Virus record (IMG/VR): IMGVR_UViG_3300050343_000243
Span: 1 to 64,000 of that record
Source: a virus
Reading direction: 5' to 3' (one strand)
Length of the DNA: 64,000 nucleotides
Numbering within the stretch: position 1 is the stretch's first letter; the number at the start of each line of letters is the position of its first letter. A program made the translations under genes and the position numbers. Below, piece by piece: positions 33,109-41,214 of the stretch. Under the pieces are notes generated by a model. That model searched no databases, was not told where the DNA came from, and saw only the letters and a list, made by a program, of their open reading frames with translations.

Positions 33109-33308
33109 ACCTATCAACTGACCAACTCGAAGACTTTCGATGGCATCTACGCAATGCTTTAGACAATAACATTCTTGAGGAAATCAACTTCTATGTAGAT
33201 CAAGTTGCATCACAGCTGCATAATGATAATGAAGCTAAGCGTGCACAACTTATAAATACATTGTGCGATGAGGCTCAACTATTACGTATTACCTTTGACG
33301 ACGAATGA
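33105..33308 (+). CDS. 67-residue acidic helical protein
   Basis: MNLSTDQLEDFRWHLRNALD; acidic, helical, ending LLRITFDDE. ATGA overlap on both sides. Unknown. Confidence 0.55.
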   Translation: MNLSTDQLEDFRWHLRNALDNNILEEINFYVDQVASQLHNDNEAKRAQLINTLCDEAQLLRITFDDE

Positions 33309-33472
33309 AAGACTTTGACGTAGTTTATGTAGATCAATCAGGTAACAAACAAGACTATGTAGTTACCGCTATCGATACCAATACAGCGATTGCAAATACA
33401 TTAGAGCTTCGCTCTGATTGTCGTCGTGTAATTCGCTGTGCACCTAAACCAATGTTTGAAGATGACAATTAA
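33305..33472 (+). CDS. 55-residue small protein
   Basis: MKDFDVVYVDQSGNKQDYVV; a beta-rich start then a helix and a two-Cys segment (SDCRRVIRC). Overlaps the next gene by 11 bases. Unknown. Confidence 0.5.
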   Translation: MKDFDVVYVDQSGNKQDYVVTAIDTNTAIANTLELRSDCRRVIRCAPKPMFEDDN

Positions 33473-33653
33473 CCATCACGTAATTCTGACAGAAAAAGAA
33501 CAATTGATTGCTGTCCAAGCAGTTGATTTTTTCTATCGCTACTTCAAAGGAACTATTGAATCAGATGACTTTGAACAAAGTCGTCTAGCTGCTCGTGAAT
33601 ACGGGCATGAATCAATCAGTGACCTAGCCACCAAAATTGCTACCTCAAACTAA
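33462..33653 (+). CDS. 63-residue helical protein
   Basis: I chose ATG 33462 (MTINHHVILTEKEQLIAVQA). Helical, with aromatic residues in the centre (VDFFYRYFKG). The last base is the first base of the next start. Unknown. Confidence 0.5.
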   Translation: MTINHHVILTEKEQLIAVQAVDFFYRYFKGTIESDDFEQSRLAAREYGHESISDLATKIATSN

Positions 33654-33961
33654 TGTTCAAGCTCAACACCGAGATGGAAGCAGTTCCTGTGACTGCTCCT
33701 GAAGTTCGCACTGTCTTCAATCCGGTCACACTAAATGAAGACGAGCACCTTGCTTACGATGCTGAAATCCAGTACAAACGTAAGCCACCTGCTGTTCGCA
33801 TGATTATGTGCAGCAGATTAGATAATGTAAATGTCGGTGAACCTGTGATGATCTCCTATCACATGGGCATGCGTTGTTACCAACATGCGCGGCATTTAGT
33901 AATATCTAATAGTGAGAATTGTATTGGTGGTTTCTATTACACCAATGGACAACCTGCATAA
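33653..33961 (+). CDS. 102-residue protein
   Basis: MFKLNTEMEAVPVTAPEVRT; mixed alpha/beta with three Cys and a Tyr-rich end (GGFYYTNGQPA). No family recognised. It lies just before the thioredoxin-like gene. Confidence 0.55.
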   Translation: MFKLNTEMEAVPVTAPEVRTVFNPVTLNEDEHLAYDAEIQYKRKPPAVRMIMCSRLDNVNVGEPVMISYHMGMRCYQHARHLVISNSENCIGGFYYTNGQPA

Positions 33962-33964
33962 CTA

Positions 33965-34312
33965 ATGATGAAAAATTACAAGCTCTATGTTTTTACCCAA
34001 GACGGCTGTGCTCCATGCACTCGTCTTAAAGATCACGTTTCTACCCTCACTAATGATGAGCAAGCTGAACTGGACTTTGTTCCTCTTAAAACGCCCACAG
34101 GCAGCCGTACAGCGCTTGCGGAGGAGCTTGCGGTGGAGTTGTCACCAACACTCGTCGTTGTACACGAGGAGGTCTCTTGCAAACTTGATGAAGATGGTGA
34201 CGAAGACTGCGACTATGTCGAACAGTCAGTCGAAAGATTCGTTGGGGCGAACAGCATCATCGAACATCTCCAAGCAACATTAGACGCCTACACCTACGCA
34301 CATCCTGAATGA
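33965..34312 (+). CDS. Thioredoxin/glutaredoxin-like protein
   Basis: 115 residues. YKLYVFTQDGCAPCTRLKDH has the thioredoxin-fold strand followed by a CxxC redox site (CAPC). The cis-Pro position is likely SPTLVVV. It is a plausible electron donor for the ribonucleotide reductase encoded 1.3 kb downstream. A short acidic insert with two extra Cys (CKLDEDGDEDC) near residue 73 is unusual. Confidence 0.75.
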   Translation: MMKNYKLYVFTQDGCAPCTRLKDHVSTLTNDEQAELDFVPLKTPTGSRTALAEELAVELSPTLVVVHEEVSCKLDEDGDEDCDYVEQSVERFVGANSIIEHLQATLDAYTYAHPE

Positions 34313-34488
34313 CAATCGACTTAACCCGAGAAGAGATGATCGACCGGATTATTGAAGAACAATATGATGGTATGGATTACAAAGCTCTTTGGCACTTCTT
34401 TGAGTGGCATCAACAGCGTGAATACGCTGACTACAAGACAGAAGAAATTGAAACTGAATACAAAGAACTGTTTTCCGAAGAAGAATGA
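34309..34488 (+). CDS. 59-residue acidic helical protein
   Basis: MTIDLTREEMIDRIIEEQYD; very acidic, aromatic (WHFFEWHQQ). ATGA junctions at both ends. Unknown. Confidence 0.55.
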   Translation: MTIDLTREEMIDRIIEEQYDGMDYKALWHFFEWHQQREYADYKTEEIETEYKELFSEEE

Positions 34489-34685
34489 CACCTAACGAAC
34501 GCGAAGAGCTTATATTTGATTTAGCACAGGCAAGAGTAAGCAAACTATCTCACGCAGGCATCTTTGCCATGGCTGTAGATCAGATGTGTGATCTCTTGAA
34601 GAATGAACCTGATGAGCAATTGCTCAAGGTTTCACTTGGCTATGCACCTAAAGAGAAGAAAAAAAAGAAAGCTAAAGGATTCTAA
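34485..34685 (+). CDS. 66-residue helical protein with Lys-rich tail
   Basis: MTPNEREELIFDLAQARVSK, ending in a run of Lys (EKKKKKAKGF), which suggests nucleic-acid contact. Ends at the first base of the next start. Unknown. Confidence 0.55.
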   Translation: MTPNEREELIFDLAQARVSKLSHAGIFAMAVDQMCDLLKNEPDEQLLKVSLGYAPKEKKKKKAKGF

Positions 34686-34906
34686 TGAAAATATATGTCA
34701 ACTACAACGTGAACGTCTCGTACACGGTTCCGATTGAACGTGAAACTCTTCCAACTGAAGATGAGTTGCTTGAATCAATTACTAGAGACGAGCTTTGCGG
34801 AGGCGATGGTGAACTGACTTGGGATGCAATTAAAGATGCATGGAGATTCTCCGATCCTTCAGATGTCATCGTCACTGACGACGAATTCAATGAACTATAT
34901 ATCTGA
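34685..34906 (+). CDS. 73-residue acidic protein upstream of IF-1
   Basis: MKIYVNYNVNVSYTVPIERE; beta hairpin-like start, then an acidic region. Ends 3 bases before the infA-like gene, so they are probably co-translated. Unknown. Confidence 0.55.
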   Translation: MKIYVNYNVNVSYTVPIERETLPTEDELLESITRDELCGGDGELTWDAIKDAWRFSDPSDVIVTDDEFNELYI

Positions 34907-34909
34907 CAA

Positions 34910-35134
34910 ATGGCTAAAGCAAATGTCATCCAAGCTAAAGGGGTGATTAATAAAGAAAGCGGCAACGGCTTCTTTCGTGTTGAACTCGAAGATCCTGCAG
35001 GACACCTGTGCCTTTGTCGTGCGTCAGGTAAACTTATTACTAGAAAAATTCAACTACTTGTAGGTGACAGAGTCACAGTAGAACTCTCTCCATATGACTT
35101 AGATCGTGGTAGGATTGTTCTCCGAGAGAAGTGA
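34910..35134 (+). CDS. infA: Translation initiation factor IF-1 homologue
   Basis: 74 residues, full length for IF-1. The S1-type OB fold is readable in order: an N-terminal strand (VIQAKGVINKE), FRVELED (bacterial FRVELEN), SGKLITRKIQLLVGDRVTVE and a C-terminal SPYDLDRGRIVLREK, closely matching bacterial SPYDLTKGRIVYRYK. IF-1 binds the 30S A site and tunes initiator-tRNA and mRNA selection. The AHISGK-type loop is altered (CLCRASGK, with two Cys). It lies in an operon with nucleotide genes. A role in redirecting translation to phage mRNAs is inference. Confidence 0.88.
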   Translation: MAKANVIQAKGVINKESGNGFFRVELEDPAGHLCLCRASGKLITRKIQLLVGDRVTVELSPYDLDRGRIVLREK

Positions 35135-35174
35135 CTCTCGTTGCTTATAAGATAAACAAACTGATCACTATATT

Positions 35175-35612
35175 ATGTCCCGACTAGAAGAAGCCAAGCA
35201 GTTTCGTGAAACGTTTGGCCAAGAGATACTACCGAATATCTCCCGCTTTGGGTTTATCAAAACTCCACTGTGGAAAATGCAAATCAATCTTATCAAGGAA
35301 GAAGCATCTGAATTCCTTGTAGCAGCTGACGAAGTATATGCAGACCCTGAAAAAGATCCATTGCGTTCAGAGCTCCTCAAAGAGCTCTCTGACCTTGTTT
35401 TTGTTTGCTATCAGTTTGCTGCTACTTATAACCTTGATTTGGACGAGGCTTTACGTCGCGTTTACGAATCTAATATGAGTAAGCTAGACGAACAAGGCCA
35501 CGTCATCTATCGAGAAGATGGCAAGGTTCTCAAAGGACCTAACTATAAAAAGCCAGATCTCAACGGACTATTCCCTTCCTCTAATACTCTCTACGACACT
35601 CATGGAAAATAA
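35175..35612 (+). CDS. mazG: MazG-like nucleotide pyrophosphohydrolase
   Basis: 145 residues, all-alpha NTP pyrophosphohydrolase fold. IKEEASEFLVAADEVY and ELLKELSDLVFVCYQFAATY provide the EExxE and ExxD-type Mg-binding helices. The C-terminal KVLKGPNYKKPDL is common in phage MazG/HisE-like enzymes. The family hydrolyses (d)NTPs or ppGpp-type nucleotides; the substrate here is unknown. Overlaps the RNR alpha start by 11 bases. Confidence 0.82.
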   Translation: MSRLEEAKQFRETFGQEILPNISRFGFIKTPLWKMQINLIKEEASEFLVAADEVYADPEKDPLRSELLKELSDLVFVCYQFAATYNLDLDEALRRVYESNMSKLDEQGHVIYREDGKVLKGPNYKKPDLNGLFPSSNTLYDTHGK

Positions 35613-37023
35613 TGTAATCGCCCGTACTGGACGGGTGCAATCTTGGATCGATGATCCCAACTCGCGCCTCCCCGTCAGCTGCACAGTTTTCGTGTGTGAC
35701 GACAGCATGACAGGACCTAATGGAATTGAGGCCAGCTGGCGCTACGTAAGTCACGGATTGCGCTTCGGGGCAGGAGTTGCAGTACATCTCTCAAACATTA
35801 GAGCAGCAGGAACTGATAACGGAAACGGACTAGTTGCAAGTGGGCCCTGCTCATTCGGCAAAATTTATTCCTGTCTCAACGAACAACTACGTAGAGGTGG
35901 GGTATACAAAAATGGCGCAGTAGTTCTGCACCTTGACCTCAACCATCCTGACATCCTTGAGTTTGTCAGTATGCCTAGGCAAGAAATTCCTTGGGCAAAG
36001 CGTTGCGTCAACCTATCCCCTGTCATGTGGGACATGGCTATTCCCGCTGTCAAAGAAGCAATCCTTAAAGGTATTGCTCGTGGTGACATCTGGCTTGCAA
36101 AGATCAGACGTGACCAGCACGGTGAACGCATTTACGCGAATGTGTGCCTCGAAGTTTTCCTCCGTAGCCGTGGCACTTGTCTCTTGGAGCACATAAACCT
36201 GGGGGCTTGTTCACCTGATGACCTTCCTGCTGCATTTATTGAAGGTATGGAAGAACTCATTGATCTCCACGCAAAGACAGGAGTCGAGAACACTGGTGAG
36301 TATTTAACTCAAGCTGAAGATCGTCAAGTCGGTCTTGGAATGCTTGGTCTCGCCAATCTCCTTGCACTGGAAAAGGTTACATACGCCCAATTTGGTGAAG
36401 CACTCACTGCTCATAATTACCCCGAAGGCGATTACATCGTGACTCCAGAAGCCAGTAAGATTGTTAAAGCACTTCAGCTAGGAATTGATTCTGCAGCTGC
36501 TGTAGCAGCACGAGCCAACATGGATCGTGCCTTTGCTATTGCTCCTACTGCGTCATGTTCCTACCGCTATACAGACAGAGCAGGCTATACAACTGCCCCC
36601 GAAATCGCACCGCCGATCGGACGCACCGTTGATAGGGACAGCTCTACATTTGGCGTTCAACAGTTCGACTACGGAGACGTAGAAACGGCAGAAGAATGTG
36701 GCTGGACTGACTACAGAAAAGTAGTTGACGGCATCATGGAAATGCTTAACCGAACTGGCCTGGCGCATGGCTACAGCTACAACACATGGAGTGATGTAGT
36801 TCAGTACACAGACGAGTTCATCGAACAGTGGCTGGATTCACCACAAACCAGTATGTATTACTCACTTCAAGTAATGCAAAACACCCAAGCCAAAGACGAC
36901 GCACTCGCTGCTTTGGATGGGAACTTTGGCACCATGTTCGGATTTGACGAACTAGATGCTGAACAAGATGATGTCCTTGACATTTTTAATGACCCCGCAA
37001 GTTGCGTGGGTTGTGCCGAGTAA
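35602..37023 (+). CDS. nrdA: Ribonucleotide reductase alpha subunit (short class I form)
   Basis: I chose ATG 35602 (MENNVIARTGRVQSWIDDPN). 473 residues, much shorter than bacterial NrdA and lacking an ATP-cone. Active-site features are kept: an N-terminal Cys (TVFVCDDSM), NxCxE (NVCLE in IYANVCLEVFL), APTASCSYRYTD, and a C-terminal redox pair CVGC just before the stop. It reduces ribonucleotides with the beta subunit encoded immediately downstream. Such short forms are known from marine cyanophages. Confidence 0.88.
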   Translation: MENNVIARTGRVQSWIDDPNSRLPVSCTVFVCDDSMTGPNGIEASWRYVSHGLRFGAGVAVHLSNIRAAGTDNGNGLVASGPCSFGKIYSCLNEQLRRGGVYKNGAVVLHLDLNHPDILEFVSMPRQEIPWAKRCVNLSPVMWDMAIPAVKEAILKGIARGDIWLAKIRRDQHGERIYANVCLEVFLRSRGTCLLEHINLGACSPDDLPAAFIEGMEELIDLHAKTGVENTGEYLTQAEDRQVGLGMLGLANLLALEKVTYAQFGEALTAHNYPEGDYIVTPEASKIVKALQLGIDSAAAVAARANMDRAFAIAPTASCSYRYTDRAGYTTAPEIAPPIGRTVDRDSSTFGVQQFDYGDVETAEECGWTDYRKVVDGIMEMLNRTGLAHGYSYNTWSDVVQYTDEFIEQWLDSPQTSMYYSLQVMQNTQAKDDALAALDGNFGTMFGFDELDAEQDDVLDIFNDPASCVGCAE

Positions 37024-37040
37024 ACCACTTATTAATACCA

Positions 37041-37772
37041 ATGAAAGCAGCAACTCCCTACCTCCATCTACACGGACGTAAGCGTACGTGGACTCCCGTC
37101 GCAGTTTCAGCAGGCACACTGCTGGAAGGCGGTGAGGAAGTCATTCAACGAGCACTTGCACTCCGTTGTCTTGAGATTCCTGTCGGAGACTTCATCAGTG
37201 AAGCAATGAAAGGCGATCTTCCTCAAGTTGAAGGTTGCAAAGAGCTGCTTCTATCTAATGTTGTCGATGAAGAGAATCATGATGTTGCCCTCAACTTTGC
37301 AGCAGCTGCTCACAAAGTGCCTACTCGCTTTGAAGCAGAAGCTGACAGAATTAAAAAAGCATGGCTTGAACTGGACCGCCATCCGGTCCTTAAGGCCGTG
37401 GTGCTTGAGCGTTCCGTCTTCTTTGTCCTACTCCCGATCTTCCGATTCCTCGGAGACACAGGATTACGCACGACAAGTGCCGATATCTCACGGGACGAAC
37501 AGACCCACGTAGCGGCTAACACGCTTGTTTGTGAAGAGCTAGGACTTAAGTCTGACAAGGAGTTGAACAAACTGCGTCGTGCAACTGTTGCTTGGACACT
37601 CCAGTCTTTGCAAGCAAAAGCTGATCAGCGTTATTTGTCCAGTAACTTCTGGATGAAGAGTTCAGATTCTCTTTACACAATTGGCAAGGCTGAAGGGCTT
37701 GCTGAAACTAGAGCTTCACGAATGCCTGCCTTCTTTGAAACCGCTAATCAAAACCTTCCGCAGTACGCTTAA
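37041..37772 (+). CDS. nrdB: Ribonucleotide reductase beta subunit (ferritin-like)
   Basis: I chose ATG 37041 (MKAATPYLHLHGRKRTWTPV). 243 residues. Two metal-site helices are visible: VVDEENHDVALNF (ExxH) and SADISRDEQTHVAAN (ExxH), with an intervening VLERSVFFVLLPIF. These match the carboxylate-bridged metal site of class I beta subunits. It is short, like its alpha partner. Whether a radical Tyr is present cannot be settled without an alignment. Confidence 0.8.
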   Translation: MKAATPYLHLHGRKRTWTPVAVSAGTLLEGGEEVIQRALALRCLEIPVGDFISEAMKGDLPQVEGCKELLLSNVVDEENHDVALNFAAAAHKVPTRFEAEADRIKKAWLELDRHPVLKAVVLERSVFFVLLPIFRFLGDTGLRTTSADISRDEQTHVAANTLVCEELGLKSDKELNKLRRATVAWTLQSLQAKADQRYLSSNFWMKSSDSLYTIGKAEGLAETRASRMPAFFETANQNLPQYA

Positions 37773-38059
37773 TGCCACCTATTGAATTCACACTGAAAGA
37801 AAAAAATAAGATTCAAATTTTAGATCAAGAAATTGTCCCAGATTCATTTGACGACAGTAAGTTACCTACTGATATTCATATCGTCACCTATTCCTTGGGT
37901 GGCGAAACTAAATATGATGTTGTTCGTGCCTATGTCAAAGTAGATATCTTTGACGCCTACTACGACAAACTGAAGGGACAAGGAGAATTGCTAGAGATTA
38001 AATCTGGCTATGGAAAGATCAGACCAAACCTATATGGCAAAATCAAAAACGAAGAGTGA
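37772..38059 (+). CDS. 95-residue protein in the RNR operon
   Basis: MPPIEFTLKEKNKIQILDQE; mixed alpha/beta, basic C-terminus (GYGKIRPNLYGKIKNEE). It starts on the last base of the nrdB stop, so it is co-translated. No CxxC, so not a glutaredoxin. Unknown. Confidence 0.6.
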   Translation: MPPIEFTLKEKNKIQILDQEIVPDSFDDSKLPTDIHIVTYSLGGETKYDVVRAYVKVDIFDAYYDKLKGQGELLEIKSGYGKIRPNLYGKIKNEE

Positions 38060-38150
38060 GTTAATCGAAGACTTGCTAATGTTAGTTAAGACAAAAGCAT
38101 CCTCATGCACTGTCAAACAACTACGCGTATTACTAACTAGTTATAAATAA
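38034..38150 (+). CDS. 38-residue basic peptide coupled to thyX
   Basis: MAKSKTKSELIEDLLMLVKT; Lys-rich helix. It overlaps both neighbours (26 bases upstream; stop-start junction TAATG with thyX). It may serve mainly for translational coupling. Confidence 0.45.
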   Translation: MAKSKTKSELIEDLLMLVKTKASSCTVKQLRVLLTSYK

Positions 38151-38782
38151 TGCATTCGGCAAACCTAGTCTGGATAACACCAGACGCTGAAAAACTTATC
38201 GGGAAAATTGCCCGAGTATCCAATCCAAACAACGAGGATAATCCCAATGTCGAAGGCTTACTCAAGTACCTCATCAAACACAAGCACTGGAGCCCATTCG
38301 AAATGGCGTCCATGTGCGTCGAGATCGAGACTACTAGAGCTATTAGCCCGCAAATCTTACGCCACCGATCCTTCTCATTTCAGGAGTTCTCACAGCGCTA
38401 CGCACCAGCAATGGCAGTAGAGCTCCCTCGTCTACGTCGTCAGGACACAAAAAACAGACAAAACTCCATCGATGACATAGCTGAAGAGACTGCTGAATAC
38501 TATGAGAAACGGATTGAAGATCACTTCAGAGAGTCAGAAGCGTTATATGAATCACTTCTGCACTCTGGAGTAGCGAAAGAATGTGCACGTGCGGTGCTTC
38601 CTATTAACACTGGAACACGTATGTATATGTCTGGATCTATTCGATCATGGTTGCATTACTGTGATCTCCGTGCATGGCATGGAACCCAGTGGGAGCACAC
38701 ACAAATCGCTCTTAATTGCATGGATATATTGAAGGATGTTGTCCCAACTGTTGCTCGCGCAATGTGGCCAGAGACTCTATAG
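38150..38782 (+). CDS. thyX: Flavin-dependent thymidylate synthase
   Basis: 210 residues, normal for ThyX. The RHRX7S motif is exact (Arg71-His72-Arg73 to Ser81 in RHRSFSFQEFSQRYA), with the FAD/dUMP region ARAVLPINTGTRMYM and a C-terminal RAWHGTQWEH (related to the usual RxxxxAQxE). It converts dUMP to dTMP using FAD, NADPH and methylene-THF, feeding dTTP synthesis with the adjacent RNR. Firm call. Confidence 0.95.
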   Translation: MHSANLVWITPDAEKLIGKIARVSNPNNEDNPNVEGLLKYLIKHKHWSPFEMASMCVEIETTRAISPQILRHRSFSFQEFSQRYAPAMAVELPRLRRQDTKNRQNSIDDIAEETAEYYEKRIEDHFRESEALYESLLHSGVAKECARAVLPINTGTRMYMSGSIRSWLHYCDLRAWHGTQWEHTQIALNCMDILKDVVPTVARAMWPETL

Positions 38783-38808
38783 TTGAGACTGGATAATGAA
38801 CACCCTAT

Positions 38809-39465
38809 ATGAACTTTATTGCAGCAACTGTTGAACTCAAGTCTATTGTCACAGATTCAATTAATGCTTACGGGCTCGCTTATCGCGGTGCTGATGCTGT
38901 TATTCCCGCTGGCAGCAGTGGTAGTGAGGTACGACTCCGAGCACTCTGTTACGACAGAGCCGGAGCCAAGCTTGATTCCTTCCTTGACTGGAAACCAGGC
39001 ACACGTGCATTGATTACTGGATACGTGGTCTTCTCTGATGACACATCGCAGCCACTAGATCTGTTGGTAACAACTATTGAATTCAACGTCCCGCAAGAAA
39101 TGTACTGCAACCAAGTCGTACTTGGTAATGCATTCTTTGCATCAGACGAAATTAAAGAACGTAAGAATGATCAAGTCGCAATCAAAATCGGTACGTCACT
39201 TGACAATTCAGATACCGTTACCTGGCTATTTATGGAACTCCATTCAAGCCGTAAAGCCAAGCTCGCTGATCGAGTCCGCAAAGGTCGCAACATTTGTGTT
39301 CATGGCTACTTGCGTGAGTACCGCAAAGAAGGGGACACAAGTCCTTATCGGGCTATCGTCGCGAATGACTTCAGCACTCGCAAAGAAAGAGAGCAAACTA
39401 AAAATACTAGAAGTACGGGCCAAGCTAAAGGCTACGCAGAAGTTGACCCCGTCCCGGACTACTAA
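38809..39465 (+). CDS. Probable tandem OB-fold ssDNA-binding protein
   Basis: 218 residues with two SSB-like units. Unit one: MNFIAATVELKSIVTDSINA, RALCYDRAGA, RALITGYVVFSDD. Unit two: MYCNQVVLGNAFFAS, VTWLFMELHSS, NICVHGYLREYRKEG. The order strand, strand, helix, GxL-type strand matches SSB OB folds, and the tail is basic rather than acidic. A replication role fits the neighbourhood; it is inferred from pattern. Confidence 0.6.
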   Translation: MNFIAATVELKSIVTDSINAYGLAYRGADAVIPAGSSGSEVRLRALCYDRAGAKLDSFLDWKPGTRALITGYVVFSDDTSQPLDLLVTTIEFNVPQEMYCNQVVLGNAFFASDEIKERKNDQVAIKIGTSLDNSDTVTWLFMELHSSRKAKLADRVRKGRNICVHGYLREYRKEGDTSPYRAIVANDFSTRKEREQTKNTRSTGQAKGYAEVDPVPDY

Positions 39466-39519
39466 AGACTACAACTGGATGGACTAACCATCTAATTAAC
39501 ATAAACATTATTTTTTACT

Positions 39520-39819
39520 ATGAACATCGACATCAACAATATCTTCAGATCAGCAACTATTGCTGTTGTTGGACTACCACTGGCACTTTCTACAAGTGGT
39601 CTTATTAACTCTGCTGCATCAGCTGCACGTAATGCACAAGGCGTTCCTGAAGTTGTTCAGGTCAGGCAAGAGTTTGCAGGTAAAATTGCAAAAGCTTGCT
39701 ATGGGTATGCACTGTCTAAAAATGACAGCACTTTAGAGCGTGAGTCAAAGACTGCAATCGATGAAGTATTTGGCGGAGAAGTTAACTACCAAGCTGTATG
39801 CAACGCTCTCGTTTTCTAA
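39520..39819 (+). CDS. 99-residue protein with N-terminal hydrophobic segment
   Basis: MNIDINNIFRSATIAVVGLP then LALSTSGLINSAASAA: a signal-anchor or exported start, followed by a helical domain with two Cys. Membrane or periplasmic location inferred. Unknown. Confidence 0.5.
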   Translation: MNIDINNIFRSATIAVVGLPLALSTSGLINSAASAARNAQGVPEVVQVRQEFAGKIAKACYGYALSKNDSTLERESKTAIDEVFGGEVNYQAVCNALVF

Positions 39820-39941
39820 TCGAGTAACGTTAACTAAAGGACCGAAGAAGAACTACGTCAGGTCCTACTAACGGTTGCAGTGTTTTTTGTAGTTTCCAAC
39901 TGCGTAATTGATGGGGTTGCCAGTTAGCTACTGGTGATCCT
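39820..39941 (+). other. Non-coding stretch with inverted repeats
   Basis: No gene. AGGACC (39838) can pair with AGGTCC across a segment containing AACTACG, and CAGT/ACTG arms flank GTTTTTTGTAGTTT. It may encode a short structured RNA ending at the terminator at 39942. Confidence 0.3.
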
Positions 39942-39977
39942 GCCCCACAAGAAAGCCTCATGTGCGGGGCTTTTTTA
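39942..39977 (+). terminator. Rho-independent terminator
   Basis: GCCCC-ACA and TGTG-CGGGGC arms around an 11-base loop (one bulge), followed by TTTTTTAG. Confidence 0.75.
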
Positions 39978-39989
39978 GTATCAAAAATT

Positions 39990-40163
39990 TTACGCCTTAC
40001 GAAGTCGTGCTGGAAGACTTGGCACCATTTCTTTCATGTGCTCATCGTACCTGTAATTAGTTGGAGCACCTCTTCCTGAATCTTTAATACTAGGCCATGC
40101 TGAATTCTCAGCTGCTGCAATAAGTTCTAGTACTTCTAGTGGAATACTTCCAGCTAAACGCAT
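39990..40163 (-). CDS. 57-residue leftward protein
   Basis: MRLAGSIPLEVLELIAAAEN to LPARLRKA. Amphipathic helical with a Pro/Gly/Ser middle. It is the only leftward gene between 22.5 and 47.4 kb. Small size and isolation make it tentative, but its composition resembles virion-associated small proteins. Confidence 0.45.
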   Translation of the reverse strand: MRLAGSIPLEVLELIAAAENSAWPSIKDSGRGAPTNYRYDEHMKEMVPSLPARLRKA

Positions 40164-40227
40164 AACATTTATAGCTCACATTTATCTATTGTATTACTTA
40201 TATTTGTAGAGTCTAATCATTAATTAT

Positions 40228-40968
40228 ATGACGCTACAAGTACTGCCTCCGGAGATGCTGGAAGGCTCAAAAGATAAAATTGAAACTAAAGAAGCACAGC
40301 CTTATTGGAAACCAAGCAGCCTTAAAGATGGAGAGTCAGAAGAATTTCGACTACTCGGTTGCTATGAGACAGGGCACGCAATCATGGGTTGGCAATATGC
40401 ATCGGAAACAAATGGATCTGATGGCAATCTGCGCTTTAACGGTTATGTCGTTACGCGTACTCACCCAGGTCAGCCTGCTGACTTGGCTCGTGAAACTGAT
40501 TGGAGCAAACCAGATCGACCAAAGATTGATGGAACTTATGTCAAGCCTCGTCGCTTCCTTGCTTGGGTTGCCACGAGTGCAGCTCGCGGTCGTCTAGAGG
40601 TATTATTCATTGAACAAAAATCACTACGAGAACAGCTCACCGAAATCCTTCAAGAGATTGAAGACTACACTTGGACAGAAGATGGGCTTGCTAACTTTTC
40701 GATTAAGATTAGTCGCAAGGGAGCCGGTCTGGAAACTTCATACAGCATTCTGCCGAAAGTACGTAAAGTGCCAGATAAAATTACAAAGGAATGGTCCACT
40801 CAAAAAGAATCAATCTGGCTTCCTAATTTCTTTGAAGGAAAGGATCCTTTTGACGGGCGTCAAGTTGACGAGAAAGGTCTTCCAGCTGGTGGAACCGACA
40901 AACGCGGTGCCCACGTAACACCTACTACAGCAAAGAAAAAAGTAGAACAAGAAGAACAAGAGTTCTAA
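40228..40968 (+). CDS. Putative ssDNA-binding protein heading the replication module
   Basis: 246 residues. WKPSSLKDGESEEFRLLGCY and GYVVTRTHPGQPADL fit beta-barrel-like strands. RRFLAWVATSAARGRLEVLF and helical/strand alternation follow, with a charged flexible tail ending in acidic EQEEQEF. The acidic C-terminus and first position in the replication operon suggest an SSB (T7 gp2.5-like in logic). No specific family motif identified. Confidence 0.5.
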   Translation: MTLQVLPPEMLEGSKDKIETKEAQPYWKPSSLKDGESEEFRLLGCYETGHAIMGWQYASETNGSDGNLRFNGYVVTRTHPGQPADLARETDWSKPDRPKIDGTYVKPRRFLAWVATSAARGRLEVLFIEQKSLREQLTEILQEIEDYTWTEDGLANFSIKISRKGAGLETSYSILPKVRKVPDKITKEWSTQKESIWLPNFFEGKDPFDGRQVDEKGLPAGGTDKRGAHVTPTTAKKKVEQEEQEF

Positions 40969-41028
40969 GTGTCACCATATATGGCACCAGGCTTGTATCA
41001 ACTACATAACAACTAGATGAATTAGAAA

Positions 41029-41214
41029 ATGATCGAATTAAAAATTAGTAAAAATGAACTAGGTCTGTTCCAAGCAGACGCAGTACTGACCCTACCTCCT
41101 ATCTGTGTCTCACGTCAGAAAGCTGATCGTGATGACCTGGAGTATGAACTCCGTAATGCATTCAGCCAGTTGGTTGAAGAAATCGTTTCTAAACAAATCA
41201 AAGAAGAATTCTAA
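41029..41214 (+). CDS. 61-residue small protein
   Basis: MIELKISKNELGLFQADAVL; strand then helix, charged. Its stop overlaps the next start by one base. Unknown. Confidence 0.55.
   Translation: MIELKISKNELGLFQADAVLTLPPICVSRQKADRDDLEYELRNAFSQLVEEIVSKQIKEEF

Noticed and set aside
37772-38059. Glutaredoxin partner for RNR
   Set aside because: No CxxC or thioredoxin-fold motif; the CxxC protein at 33965 is the better candidate.
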